This document shows, piece by piece, positions 8,302 to 15,808 of a DNA stretch of 64,000 nucleotides. The DNA comes from Massiliimalia timonensis (GTDB lineage Bacteria; Bacillota; Clostridia; Oscillospirales; Ruminococcaceae): the NCBI RefSeq assembly GCF_900186585.1, contig NZ_FYDD01000004.1:1073417-1137416 (forward strand), read 5' to 3'. Each line of letters begins with the position of its first letter. Position 1 is the first letter of the stretch. The notes beneath the pieces were generated by a model that ran no database searches, was not told where the DNA came from, and saw nothing but the letters and a program-made list of their open reading frames with translations. The translations under genes and the position numbers were made by a program.

Positions 8302-9514
8302 CGGCGCCTGTCACCTCCCGGTGGACGGCGGCCAGCCTTTTTCCGATCGCCTCGATAACGGTCACGGTAACGCCGTTTTCCGCCTGCTTATACAGCTGCG
8401 CGTCCGACTGAAACGACACGATCCTGTCGATCCGCTCGTCTCTCCAGCCTTGCAGCCGCAGACATTCCCGAGGCGTCAGGCGCCGGATCCGTCCATGCTG
8501 CAGAACACCGTGCCGATCCTGCGCTGTCAGAGTAAACATGGGTTCTTCTTCAGATTTAATGCGCCGACCGTTCTGGCGTACATTTTCCCGGTCAGGCGTC
8601 AAAACTGCGCAGGCTTCTAAAGTTCCTTGGTCGCTGTTTGTGGTGAGGGTATGGGCGATTTTCCTGCCGACTCTGCCGCGGCGGGTATTCAGCCCGGCAA
8701 ACGCCAAGCTGATACTGTCGCCGGGATACGCCGTTTTATATCCCTTTTTTGTATTTTCCTTGATCGGCAGACCCACTTCATACAATCCGGTTTTTCCCCC
8801 GAATCCGCCTGTCTGAGACGCAAGGGTACAGCTTATTCCTTCTGCGGAATAGACCCGTTCTCCCTGAGCTCCGGGAAGGATTTGCATAAGAGACGTTCCT
8901 GCTGTTTCGGTGAAAGGAAATATTTTTCCTCTGCATCGTTCATCAAGATATCCGATAAGGTACACCCTTTTTCTGGATTGGGGGACTCCGAAATCCTTGC
9001 TGTTAAGCACCTGCCATTCCAAACCATACCCCAGCCTGTCCAGCGTACCGAGGATGGACGCAAACGTCCTGCCCCCGTCATGATTAAGCAGTCCGGGAAC
9101 ATTTTCAAGCAGCAGATACGCAGGTCTTTTTGCCTCAGTCAGCCGGGCAATTTCAAAGAACAGGGTACCCCTTGGATCGGAAAATCCTCTGCGGTTTCCG
9201 GGAATCGAAAAAGACTGGCAGGGAAATCCTCCGCACAGAAGTTCAAAGTCGGGAATGTTGTTTGGGTCGGCTTTTCGGATATCTTCACAGAACCACTCTC
9301 CTTTTGTATCAAACAGAGTCCGGTAACTGCGGTCGGCGGATTTGTCGATCTCGCAGTGTCCGGCGCAGGTAAAATCTCCGGCAAGGCTGAGTCCCTCGCG
9401 AAACCCGCCGATGCCGGAGAACAGATCAATGTACCGTATGTTTTTCTTTATCACACCTTTCCTGGATTTCTCTGATATATTTATGATATGCGCAAGCGGC
9501 ATTCCCCCTTTCAT
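8297..9514 (-). CDS. DNA (cytosine-5-)-methyltransferase
   Basis: It transfers a methyl group from S-adenosylmethionine to cytosine C5 in DNA. All main motifs are visible: YIDLFSGIGGFREGL (I, cofactor), CGGFPCQSFS (IV, catalytic Cys), LLLENVPGLL (VI, ENV), QSRKRVYLIG (VIII), RRLTPRECLRLQGW (IX) and a motif X-like ENGVTVTVIEAIG, where the usual GNSV is changed to ENGV. The target-recognition region lies between VIII and IX. Three starts are possible (9514, the ATG encoding MPLAH, or a GTG before IKKNIRYIDLF); none has a perfect ribosome binding site. No restriction endonuclease gene is adjacent, so it behaves as an orphan enzyme, typical of conjugative elements that must evade host restriction (inference). 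Confidence 0.93.
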   Translation of the reverse strand: MKGGMPLAHIINISEKSRKGVIKKNIRYIDLFSGIGGFREGLSLAGDFTCAGHCEIDKSADRSYRTLFDTKGEWFCEDIRKADPNNIPDFELLCGGFPCQSFSIPGNRRGFSDPRGTLFFEIARLTEAKRPAYLLLENVPGLLNHDGGRTFASILGTLDRLGYGLEWQVLNSKDFGVPQSRKRVYLIGYLDERCRGKIFPFTETAGTSLMQILPGAQGERVYSAEGISCTLASQTGGFGGKTGLYEVGLPIKENTKKGYKTAYPGDSISLAFAGLNTRRGRVGRKIAHTLTTNSDQGTLEACAVLTPDRENVRQNGRRIKSEEEPMFTLTAQDRHGVLQHGRIRRLTPRECLRLQGWRDERIDRIVSFQSDAQLYKQAENGVTVTVIEAIGKRLAAVHREVTGAD

Positions 9515-9542
9515 AAAGGATAAGGATATCTATATATATATG

Positions 9543-9580
9543 AAAACAGCCCGGGGTGAACTTCGGTTCATCTCCCGGGT
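9543..9580 (-). terminator. Intrinsic terminator after the ribbon-helix-helix gene
   Basis: On the minus strand, CCCGGG and TGAAC arms close on a CGAA loop, followed by TGTTTTC. It lies right after the stop at 9595 and separates the parMR/RHH group from the methyltransferase group. Confidence 0.7.
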
Positions 9581-9594
9581 TGCTGCTGACCTTT

Positions 9595-9978
9595 TTATTC
9601 GTTGGTATTTTCTTCTGTATCTTCCGTTTCTTCTGTCCTTGCCTCATATTCCGCCGCTCTGGCCGCTTCAAATTCTTCCTCAGCTTCTTCAAGCGCCTGT
9701 TCGATCAGTCCGATCACAAATTCCCGCTGTGTGAGCCTGCGGCGATAGGTTTTTTCATACCGTTCCAGATATTCTTTGATTTTTCCAAACAATTCCTCAC
9801 TGACCTGAAATGCCAATGTCCGTCCTTTTTCCATAATTTTTTGCTCTCCTCTCTGATAATGTTCGTTGATGATCATCTCAATGAATTTACTCATCGTACT
9901 CTCTGTTTCCCTGATCTCTCCGCTGATCCTGTCGTGCAGCTGAAGCGGGATCTTACAGGTGATTCCTTTTGTTTCCAT
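9595..9978 (-). CDS. Tandem ribbon-helix-helix DNA-binding protein
   Basis: A 127-residue protein starting METKGITCKIP behind AAAGGAGG at a seven-base distance. Two segments each look like a ribbon-helix-helix unit: GITCKIPLQLHDRISGE with a following helix (MSKFIEMIINEHY), and RTLAFQVSEELFGKIKEYL with a following helix (QREFVIGLIEQALE). The C-terminus is a long acidic tail (EEAEEEFEAARAAEYEARTEET). Proteins of this type are repressors or partition adaptors. It lies downstream of the ParM/ParR pair, so an element copy-control or segregation role is plausible; its target site is unknown. Confidence 0.7.
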   Translation of the reverse strand: METKGITCKIPLQLHDRISGEIRETESTMSKFIEMIINEHYQRGEQKIMEKGRTLAFQVSEELFGKIKEYLERYEKTYRRRLTQREFVIGLIEQALEEAEEEFEAARAAEYEARTEETEDTEENTNE

Positions 9979-10084
9979 CCCGGTTCCTCCTTTCGGCCAA
10001 CACAAGCATACTAAAACTCTGCCGGTAAAGCTATCACCAAAAGCGACAATGTTACGGTTTCAAAGCAGGCAAAACCAACAACCG

Positions 10085-10360
10085 CTATTCCTCTCCGGTC
10101 AGGGAGCTGAGAAAGGACATTATCTCTTTCGGGATCTGTTCTTCCTGCTGCGGTACGGTTTGGAAAGAAACATTTTTTAGTTCCTCTCTGATCACCTTCC
10201 GCAAGGTATTTTCCCAGCCCCTGTTTTGTTTCGATGCAAGGATTGCCCGGACCAAGAAGTCACCCTTTTCTCCTTCCGGCACAGACTGCAAAAATTCCCA
10301 GGCTCTGCGGTGCTCCTGTTTTTTCAGATTGGGACGGAAGGTAAAACCCGGGCGCTTCAT
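10085..10360 (-). CDS. ParR-like segregation adaptor
   Basis: A 91-residue protein that starts inside the end of the ParM-like gene (ATGA-type overlap), the standard arrangement of type II partition operons. It opens KRPGFTFRPNLKKQEHRRA, a strand plus a basic helix typical of centromere-binding ParR/StbB-type proteins, then EGEKGDFLVRAILASKQ as the second helix. The C-terminal QQEEQIPKEIMSFLSSL could be the filament-contacting tail. Function is inferred mainly from operon context. Confidence 0.65.
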   Translation of the reverse strand: MKRPGFTFRPNLKKQEHRRAWEFLQSVPEGEKGDFLVRAILASKQNRGWENTLRKVIREELKNVSFQTVPQQEEQIPKEIMSFLSSLTGEE

Positions 10361-11277
10361 CGTTTTTCCACACAGCCCGGCATCTGCCCCAAAATCCGTT
10401 CAAACCCTTTGGCGTTTACCTTGTCGTCCGAAAGGATCAAAAGCTGACACAGGCCATCCTGCTGGCGCACACTGCGTTTTATGACCGCAGCCCCTCCGCC
10501 CAGCATAATCACCGGGAGCGCTTTCAGGTCAAACCCTGATTCCATGACTGCGGACAGCAGTCGTTCGGTATAGATCCGTCCCTGCTTTTGTACGATTTTC
10601 TTTACCGTTTCGTCCATCTGACAGGGCTTTTCTTCCAGGATCCGTTCTATTTGAGCGTCAGTCACGGACAGTCCGGTATCCCGCCGGATCTGTTCTTTTA
10701 TTTCATCGATACACTTGATCATTCCCAGCTCCAGGCTGCGGCAGGCAGCTGCATTGGGAACACCATGGTCCAGTCGCATCAGATCCACCGTCCAGCCGCC
10801 GATATCCATCAGCAGGACAGACGGTTCATTCCGGATGAGTTCGGGCTGGGTTACGATCGCGGAATATCCCTGCGGGAACAGTTTCACATCCTGAATAGTG
10901 ATTTTATATGATATCCCCTCAAATTCAAAGGTGACCGGCTGGGAAGAACGCAGGAGATATTCCCGGAACGCTTTCTTCTCTCTGCCGAATCCGGTGAGAG
11001 GCAGTCCCGCCGCAACCGTCACAGCGCACTCTGTTTTTTCTCCCCGCTGTTTGATTTCCTTTGCAATCGCGGCAAGGGTCAGGAGGTAGTAGTTATCGTT
11101 CTCCATCTTGTTTTTTAAGACCGGCTGTCTGTCTGTTCCGCACACGAAATATTTCCCTCCGTACTTCAGGGTATTCTGCAGCGTATACGGCTCATAGGAA
11201 TACTCGGACACACCGGCTGGGAAAGAAAAATGTGTTGTTTTGATGGCATAGTAGCCATGGTCGATTCCAATGTTCAT
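10357..11277 (-). CDS. parM: ParM/StbA-like actin family segregation protein
   Basis: A 306-residue actin-fold ATPase. The phosphate-1 loop is NIGIDHGYYAIKT, phosphate-2 is LLMDIGGWTVDLM and the adenosine motif is VIMLGGGAAVIKR, all in the expected order and spacing. ParM filaments push replicated DNA molecules apart, working with a DNA-bound ParR. It is followed by the ParR-like gene and preceded by about 200 bases with several palindromes (11359-11462) that could form the centromere. Such genes on conjugative elements stabilise the excised circular form (inference). The start is the ATG at 11277 with GAAAGGATGG upstream. Confidence 0.88.
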   Translation of the reverse strand: MNIGIDHGYYAIKTTHFSFPAGVSEYSYEPYTLQNTLKYGGKYFVCGTDRQPVLKNKMENDNYYLLTLAAIAKEIKQRGEKTECAVTVAAGLPLTGFGREKKAFREYLLRSSQPVTFEFEGISYKITIQDVKLFPQGYSAIVTQPELIRNEPSVLLMDIGGWTVDLMRLDHGVPNAAACRSLELGMIKCIDEIKEQIRRDTGLSVTDAQIERILEEKPCQMDETVKKIVQKQGRIYTERLLSAVMESGFDLKALPVIMLGGGAAVIKRSVRQQDGLCQLLILSDDKVNAKGFERILGQMPGCVEKR

Positions 11278-11358
11278 AAGTTTTTTCCATCCTTTCGAGT
11301 TATTTGTTGAAAAGTGAGTGCTTAAAATCCAAAGAAAAGCTCTCTGGAAAAACTACGG

Positions 11359-11462
11359 TTTTGCAGAGCAAAATACAGATCCTGCTGTATGATCTGTAAG
11401 TGGTTTTTCAGAAAGATATATCATAAGATATTTCTTTTCCCAGCTAAGTAATTTTAACTTAG
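11359..11462. promoter_or_regulatory. Palindrome cluster upstream of parM (candidate centromere/operator)
   Basis: Three perfect inverted repeats occur within about 100 bases: TTTTGC-aga-GCAAAA (11359-11373), ACAGATC-n9-GATCTGT (11375-11397) and CTAAGT-n7-ACTTAG (11444-11462). Between them AAGATAT is repeated directly. Position directly upstream of the parM-parR pair suggests a parC-like site, but they share no common core, so this is tentative. Confidence 0.35.
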
Positions 11463-11515
11463 GGGGAGAGAGTGTGAGAGAGGGGGAAAACTCCCCGCCC
11501 TGAAAAATCGCAGAG

Positions 11516-11548
11516 AAAAACCGCCCCGGTCCTAAGACCGAAGCGGTT
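11516..11548 (-). terminator. Intrinsic terminator upstream of the parM operon
   Basis: AACCGC...GCGGTT arms with an inner GGTC-CTAA-GACC helix, followed on the minus strand by TTTTT. It isolates the parM operon from transcription coming from the tRNA side. Confidence 0.7.
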
Positions 11549-11681
11549 CTAAAAAAGGGCGCACTGATCCCTTGGATTTTGAGGGTTTACAAACCATCCC
11601 TTTTTGAGGACTGGTCAATCTATCTATGAAACTGCGGGAAATTTCTACACTTCCCACAGTGAAAAAAAGGGTAATAAACGC

Positions 11682-11726
11682 AAAAAAGCGGAGTTCTGAG
11701 CCTGAAAAATCAGGTCAAAACTCCGC
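11682..11726 (-). terminator. Intrinsic terminator downstream of tRNA-Leu
   Basis: Long stem GCGGAGTT/AACTCCGC with inner CCTGA/TCAGG, followed on the minus strand by TTTTTT. It is a second stop signal behind the tRNA and may mark the element border or a displaced terminator. Confidence 0.75.
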
Positions 11727-11823
11727 CTTCGCTCTATTTTATTAAGGTCTTCTGCCTCGACATCCACGGTAAATCGATTTTTGAAAATTTACCCGAAAGC
11801 TGTGCAAACCCGCATGAATACTG

Positions 11824-11857
11824 AAAAAAATGGAGTGACATCTATTTCGTCACTCCA
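11824..11857 (-). terminator. Terminator of tRNA-Leu
   Basis: Nine-base-pair stem TGGAGTGAC/GTCACTCCA followed on the minus strand by seven T, placed four bases behind the tRNA 3' end. Confidence 0.9.
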
Positions 11858-11860
11858 TCA

Positions 11861-11945
11861 TGGTGCGGCAAACGGGACTTGAACCCGTACGTCAAAGACA
11901 CACGCCCCTCAAACGTGCCTGTCTGCCTATTCCAGCACTGCCGCA
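11861..11945 (-). tRNA. tRNA-Leu (anticodon GAG)
   Basis: An 85-nt tRNA with encoded CCA. The acceptor stem TGCGGCA pairs with TGCCGCA. The anticodon stem CACGT/GCGTG encloses the loop TTGAGGG, giving GAG. A long variable arm (GTC-TTT-GAC) marks it as class II, and the T arm is ACGGG-TTCAAGT-CCCGT. Its 3' end faces the accessory block, which makes it a candidate attachment site for the mobile element. Confidence 0.95.
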
Positions 11946-12093
11946 TAATTTAAAGTGCTTTAATATTATAGCAATCGAAATAAATTTTGTCAAGGGATTC
12001 CTGGGAAAAAGTTGTGTTTCCTGTAGGAATTCCACGGAATTTAAACAGAAGAAAAACTAAGAATGTTCAAAAAGTAAATCTTGTCAAAAATTC

Positions 12094-12123
12094 TTGTTAT
12101 TTGTTGGGGGATTATGGTATAAT
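12094..12123 (+). promoter_or_regulatory. Promoter of the thymidylate-kinase operon
   Basis: TTGTTA at 12094-12099, an 18-base spacer and TATAAT at 12118-12123, about 95 bases ahead of the start codon at 12220. Confidence 0.7.
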
Positions 12124-12219
12124 AATCTTGATATTTTATAGTATTTTGCTAAAAAGCAGCGGAATATTTGATTAAGGAAGACTGTTTTTTATCATGCTAA
12201 AGATAAGAGGTTTACTGAA

Positions 12220-12885
12220 ATGAGAGGCAAACTGATCGTACTAGACGGATTGGACGGTTCTGGAAAATCTACACAGGCACAGCTTTTGGCAGACCAGCTG
12301 CGCCATGAGGGAAACCGGGTGGAGCTGTTGTCCTATCCTGATTATAGTCAGCCCTCCTCGGCCTTGGTAAAGTTATATTTAAACGGTGAACTTGCGGACA
12401 ACGCTGATGATGTAAACGCCTATGCGGCTTCCAGCTTTTACGCAGTGGATCGGTATGCGAGTTATATGCAGTTTTGGAAGGATAAGCTGGAACAGGGGAT
12501 CACAATGATCGCCAGCCGCTATGTCAGTTCTAACGCGATCCACCAAATGGGAAAGCTCCCCCGGGAGGAATGGGATGCCTTTTTGCAGTGGCTAGATGAT
12601 TTTGAATATCAGAAATTAGGTCTTCCGCGGCCAGACCAAATTATTTTTTTGGATATGTCCCGAGCGGTTGCAGATCGGCTGATCATGTCTCGGTATCACG
12701 GAGATCAGACGAAAAAGGATCTGCATGAGCAGAATATGAATTATATGCAACGGTGCATGGAGTCGGCGCATTATGCCGCTTTGAAGCAGCACTGGGAATT
12801 AGTGCGCTGCTGTGACGGGAAGAATGCTTTTCCGATCGAACAGATCGCACAGGAAATTATGAAACGAGTAAAAGAGGTATTTTAA
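12220..12885 (+). CDS. tmk: Thymidylate kinase-family protein
   Basis: A 221-residue nucleotide kinase. The P-loop GLDGSGKST is at residues 10-18; SYPDYSQPSSALVKLYL and YAASSFYAVDRYAS form the substrate side as in thymidylate kinases. The usual DR dipeptide before the lid reads SRY here (Ser99-Arg100), so the conserved Asp is replaced while the Arg remains. It would phosphorylate dTMP to dTDP. It is the first gene of a plus-strand run (DUF2156, GNAT, DJ-1, formyl-THF ligase) with short gaps. It belongs to a clostridial subgroup distinct from the classical Tmk, so a paralog role cannot be excluded. Confidence 0.8.
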   Translation: MRGKLIVLDGLDGSGKSTQAQLLADQLRHEGNRVELLSYPDYSQPSSALVKLYLNGELADNADDVNAYAASSFYAVDRYASYMQFWKDKLEQGITMIASRYVSSNAIHQMGKLPREEWDAFLQWLDDFEYQKLGLPRPDQIIFLDMSRAVADRLIMSRYHGDQTKKDLHEQNMNYMQRCMESAHYAALKQHWELVRCCDGKNAFPIEQIAQEIMKRVKEVF

Positions 12886-12889
12886 CAGA

Positions 12890-13783
12890 ATGGATATTCT
12901 TTTTAAGAAGCCAGAAATTGAAGATCAGCCGCTGATAGAACCATACTTTCATGCGGTGAAGGAGTTGGGCTGCGAAATGACCTTTTCCAGCCTGTTTTTG
13001 TGGTCGGGGCATTATCGGGTGCAGTTTGCTGTTGTAGATGATATGCTGGTGCTCCGGGCAGGAGAAGCCCCCGATTTTTCTTTCGCTTATCCGATCGGAA
13101 CCCATGATCCCAAGCCGGTGATTGAAACGTTGCGCAATTATTGCAGAGAGCATGGTTTTGTGTTCCGCATGCATGGTCTTACAAATGATAAGCGTGCAGA
13201 TCTGGAACAGGCGTTTCCCGGGGAATTTGAATTTGTTTCGGATCGGGACAGCGCAGATTATATTTACTTATCAGAGGACCTGATTTCTTTAAAAGGGAAA
13301 AAATATCACGGAAAACGCAACCATATTAACCGTTTTAAAGAAGAGAATAATTGGAGCTATGAACCGATCACCCGTGAAAATATGGATGAATGTGTGGAGC
13401 TGGCGCTGGAATGGTGCCGCCAGAATGGCTGTGCAGATGACGGAAGATTGGCAGAGATCTGCGTGATCAAAAACTCTTTCCGCTATTTTGAACAGTTAAA
13501 ATTAGTAGGCGGGATTTTACGTGTAGATGGCAAGGTAGTGGCTTTTACTATTGGTGAAGCTGTGAACGAAGATGTATTTGTTGTGCATATCGAGAAGGCA
13601 TATGCTGAGATCAACGGGGCGTATCCTGCGATCAATCAGGAATTTGTCAAACATGAGGCCAGCCAATACCGTTATATCAACCGGGAAGAGGACCTAGGGA
13701 TGGAGGGTTTGCGGAAAGCAAAAATGTCTTACCGTCCAGTGATCCTGTTAGAGCGGTATCTTGTGACTGAAAAGGAATCATAA
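12890..13783 (+). CDS. DUF2156 (phosphatidylglycerol lysyltransferase C-terminal-like) protein
   Basis: A 297-residue soluble protein that appears to consist of two GNAT-like halves. Characteristic stretches are CEMTFSSLFLWSGHY near the N-terminus, KGKKYHGKRNHINRF in the middle, and GGILRVDGKVVAFTIGE with YINREEDLGMEGLRKAKMSY near the C-terminus. The fold is that of the aminoacyl-transferring domain of MprF, but without the membrane part, so the acceptor is unknown. It follows the kinase gene by four bases and is co-transcribed with the next acetyltransferase. Confidence 0.8.
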   Translation: MDILFKKPEIEDQPLIEPYFHAVKELGCEMTFSSLFLWSGHYRVQFAVVDDMLVLRAGEAPDFSFAYPIGTHDPKPVIETLRNYCREHGFVFRMHGLTNDKRADLEQAFPGEFEFVSDRDSADYIYLSEDLISLKGKKYHGKRNHINRFKEENNWSYEPITRENMDECVELALEWCRQNGCADDGRLAEICVIKNSFRYFEQLKLVGGILRVDGKVVAFTIGEAVNEDVFVVHIEKAYAEINGAYPAINQEFVKHEASQYRYINREEDLGMEGLRKAKMSYRPVILLERYLVTEKES

Positions 13784-13796
13784 GAGGAAACGAAAG

Positions 13797-14654
13797 ATGG
13801 AGTTCAGACAGGCAAAAGAAACGGACATATCAGGGATCCGCGATCTTTGGAAACGTTGTTTTGGAGATGAAGATGATTACCTGAACTTTTATATAAAAGA
13901 GGCATACCGGCCCAGCCGAACATGGCTTTGTGCAGATGGGACGCTTCCGATCTCGATGATGACCCTCTTGCCGGCCTGTGTAGAGGACGGGGAGAGTTAC
14001 TATCAGGGAGGATATGTATATGCTGTAGCGACCCTCCCTGAATACCGGCATCAAGGGCTGATGTCGCAGCTCCATGAGCGGGTAGAAGAAGCTTGTAAAA
14101 AAGAGGGGTTCTCCTTTTTATCTTTGGTGCCGGCCGAACTTTCTTTATTTTCCATGTATCGGAAATTGGGATATGAGGTATGTGCGCAATTATACTATGA
14201 CACGGTTTCCAAAAAGGATGGCAAACTGTTCTCCGCGAAAACATGCTTTGAACCAATCAGGCCGGAGCAGTTTTTAGATTACCGCCTTTCGTACCTGCGC
14301 CGGCAAGGGGCATTTTTACGGCTTCAGGACGACTGCTGGGAGTATACGGAAAAGGAACTTTCTGCGGCAGGATATTCCTATTTAGGGATAGAGAATAAGC
14401 TGGGAAAAGGTTATTTAGTCTATCATATCAATAAAATCGGGCATTTGCGGATCCGGGAGGCGGGAGTCCCTGAGGATTGCTTGCGTGCCGCGATTGGAGA
14501 TATCTGCCGTTATTTTGAAGCGCCTGAATTTTTTATCAAGCTGCCTTGGGGAGGCTTTTCCGGAAAAGAAAACCGCCGCCCCTTTGCAATGATGAAAAAA
14601 CTGAATGCTACTGTGCCCGGACAGGTTTATACAAATTTGATGCTGGACGACTAG
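13797..14654 (+). CDS. GNAT family N-acetyltransferase
   Basis: A 285-residue acetyltransferase of the Eis-like, two-domain type. The acetyl-CoA site is visible as YAVATLPEYRHQGLMSQL (the R/Q-x-x-G-x-G/A-type loop appears as RHQGLM), followed by FSFLSLVPAELSLFSMYRKLGY, the usual motif B region. The C-terminal half carries no catalytic signature. The acceptor cannot be predicted. It lies 13 bases after the DUF2156 gene, with GAGGAAACG as ribosome binding site. Confidence 0.82.
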   Translation: MEFRQAKETDISGIRDLWKRCFGDEDDYLNFYIKEAYRPSRTWLCADGTLPISMMTLLPACVEDGESYYQGGYVYAVATLPEYRHQGLMSQLHERVEEACKKEGFSFLSLVPAELSLFSMYRKLGYEVCAQLYYDTVSKKDGKLFSAKTCFEPIRPEQFLDYRLSYLRRQGAFLRLQDDCWEYTEKELSAAGYSYLGIENKLGKGYLVYHINKIGHLRIREAGVPEDCLRAAIGDICRYFEAPEFFIKLPWGGFSGKENRRPFAMMKKLNATVPGQVYTNLMLDD

Positions 14655-14670
14655 CAGAAAGGATTTTGAT

Positions 14671-15210
14671 ATGATCTACTTGTTTTTAGCAAATGGATTT
14701 GAAGAAGTAGAGGCATTGACGCCTTTGGATTACCTGCGGCGTTGTGAGCTTCCGGTAAAAACGGTAGCGGTCGGCAACCGGCTGGTAACAGGATCCCATA
14801 AAATCACAGTGATGGCGGATCTTCTGATTTCAGAAGTCCGGCCGGAAGATGCACAAATGATCATTCTTCCTGGCGGGATGCCGGGAACGCTGAATCTGGA
14901 ACAGTCTGCCAAAGTGCAGGAAATGATCGACTATTGTGCGGAGAACGGACGGTGGATCGCCGCTATCTGCGCCGCGCCGTCGATTTTAGGGCATAAAGGA
15001 CTTCTCAATGGCAAACGGGCGACCTGCTATGTGGGATTTGAGGACCAGCTGGAGGGCGCGCAGTACACCGGCGCCCCGGTAGAAGCAGATGGGAATATCA
15101 TCACCTCCCGCGGGGCTGGGACAGCGAACCAGTTTGCGTTCCGGCTGGTTGAAGCGTTGTGCGGGGCACAGCGTGCTGAAATATTAAAGGCAGGAATTTT
15201 ATGGGAGTAG
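14671..15210 (+). CDS. DJ-1/PfpI family protein (YajL-like)
   Basis: A 179-residue protein of the DJ-1/ThiJ group. The N-terminal YLFLANGFEEVEAL carries the conserved glutamate, IILPGGMPGTLNL is the loop near the active site, and AICAAPSILG contains the nucleophilic cysteine in the elbow. Family members are protein chaperones or glyoxalase/deglycase-type enzymes; earlier thiamine-related names are misleading. It overlaps the next gene by ten bases, indicating coupled translation. Confidence 0.87.
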   Translation: MIYLFLANGFEEVEALTPLDYLRRCELPVKTVAVGNRLVTGSHKITVMADLLISEVRPEDAQMIILPGGMPGTLNLEQSAKVQEMIDYCAENGRWIAAICAAPSILGHKGLLNGKRATCYVGFEDQLEGAQYTGAPVEADGNIITSRGAGTANQFAFRLVEALCGAQRAEILKAGILWE

Positions 15211-15779
15211 ACATTCGGGAATACAAAAACAATCTTCGGAAAAAATACCGCGGTTGGCGGGAAGCCTTGTCCCCGGAGGAAAAACGGGAACGCGACGACC
15301 GTATCTTTCGGCGGGTGATTCGCTGTGAAGCGGTACAAAAGGCGGATACAGTGATCTGCTTTATTTCTACCCCGATCGAGGTGGACACTCACCGTCTGAT
15401 CCATTATTGCTGGCGGCACGGAAAACAGGTAGCAGTGCCGAAATGCCTGGAACAGCGGGGGAGGATGGCGTTTTATTTGATCTCTTCCTGGGAAGATGTT
15501 GAAGTGGGAAAATTTTCTTTGCTGGAGCCTGCCCCGGAGCGCTGCCAAAAGCTGACTGATATGGAGCGTTCTGTTTGTATTGTCCCGGGATTCTCATTTG
15601 ACCCGCAGGGATACCGTTTGGGATTTGGAAAAGGATATTATGACCGGTTTCTTTCCTCTTACAAAGGGATCAAGCTGGGAATTTGTTATAGCGCATGTGT
15701 GGCGCCAAAGCTGCCCAGAGGCAGGTTTGACGTGCCGGTCGACTTTTTGTTGACGGAAAAATATGTGAAAAAGATTTAA
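15201..15779 (+). CDS. 5-formyltetrahydrofolate cyclo-ligase
   Basis: A 192-residue enzyme converting 5-formyl-THF and ATP to 5,10-methenyl-THF. The N-terminal RKKYRGWREALSPEEKRER, the central FISTPIEVDTHRLI and the C-terminal LGFGKGYYDRFLSSY (ATP/phosphate site) follow the family in order and spacing. Length is normal. It starts inside the end of the DJ-1 gene. Confidence 0.93.
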   Translation: MGVDIREYKNNLRKKYRGWREALSPEEKRERDDRIFRRVIRCEAVQKADTVICFISTPIEVDTHRLIHYCWRHGKQVAVPKCLEQRGRMAFYLISSWEDVEVGKFSLLEPAPERCQKLTDMERSVCIVPGFSFDPQGYRLGFGKGYYDRFLSSYKGIKLGICYSACVAPKLPRGRFDVPVDFLLTEKYVKKI

Positions 15780-15808
15780 GATTGCAAAAGAGGATTGGAG
15801 GCAAGGAT

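Larger units (their letters stand above)
11282..11860. other. Non-coding junction between the accessory block and tRNA-Leu
   Basis: No convincing gene is present. The left part (11282-11470) is AT-rich with small palindromes and would hold the parM promoter. A purine-rich stretch lies at 11461-11490 (AGGGGGAGAGAGTGTGAGAG). The right part has three minus-strand terminator hairpins (11516, 11682, 11824). The element end and attL/attR core probably fall between 11600 and 11863, but its exact base cannot be set without the other end. Confidence 0.6.

Noticed and set aside
8627..9475. A 282-codon plus-strand frame opposite the DNA methyltransferase
   Set aside because: It is antisense to a gene with all C5-methyltransferase motifs and has no ribosome binding site.
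11500..11740. Hairpins considered as an origin of transfer or a small regulatory RNA
   Set aside because: Each hairpin ends in a T-run on the minus strand and fits an intrinsic terminator; no relaxase or nic-like motif could be recognised.
15782..15808. TTG start for mltG
   Set aside because: The ATG at 15809 has GGAGG at seven bases; the TTG has none.
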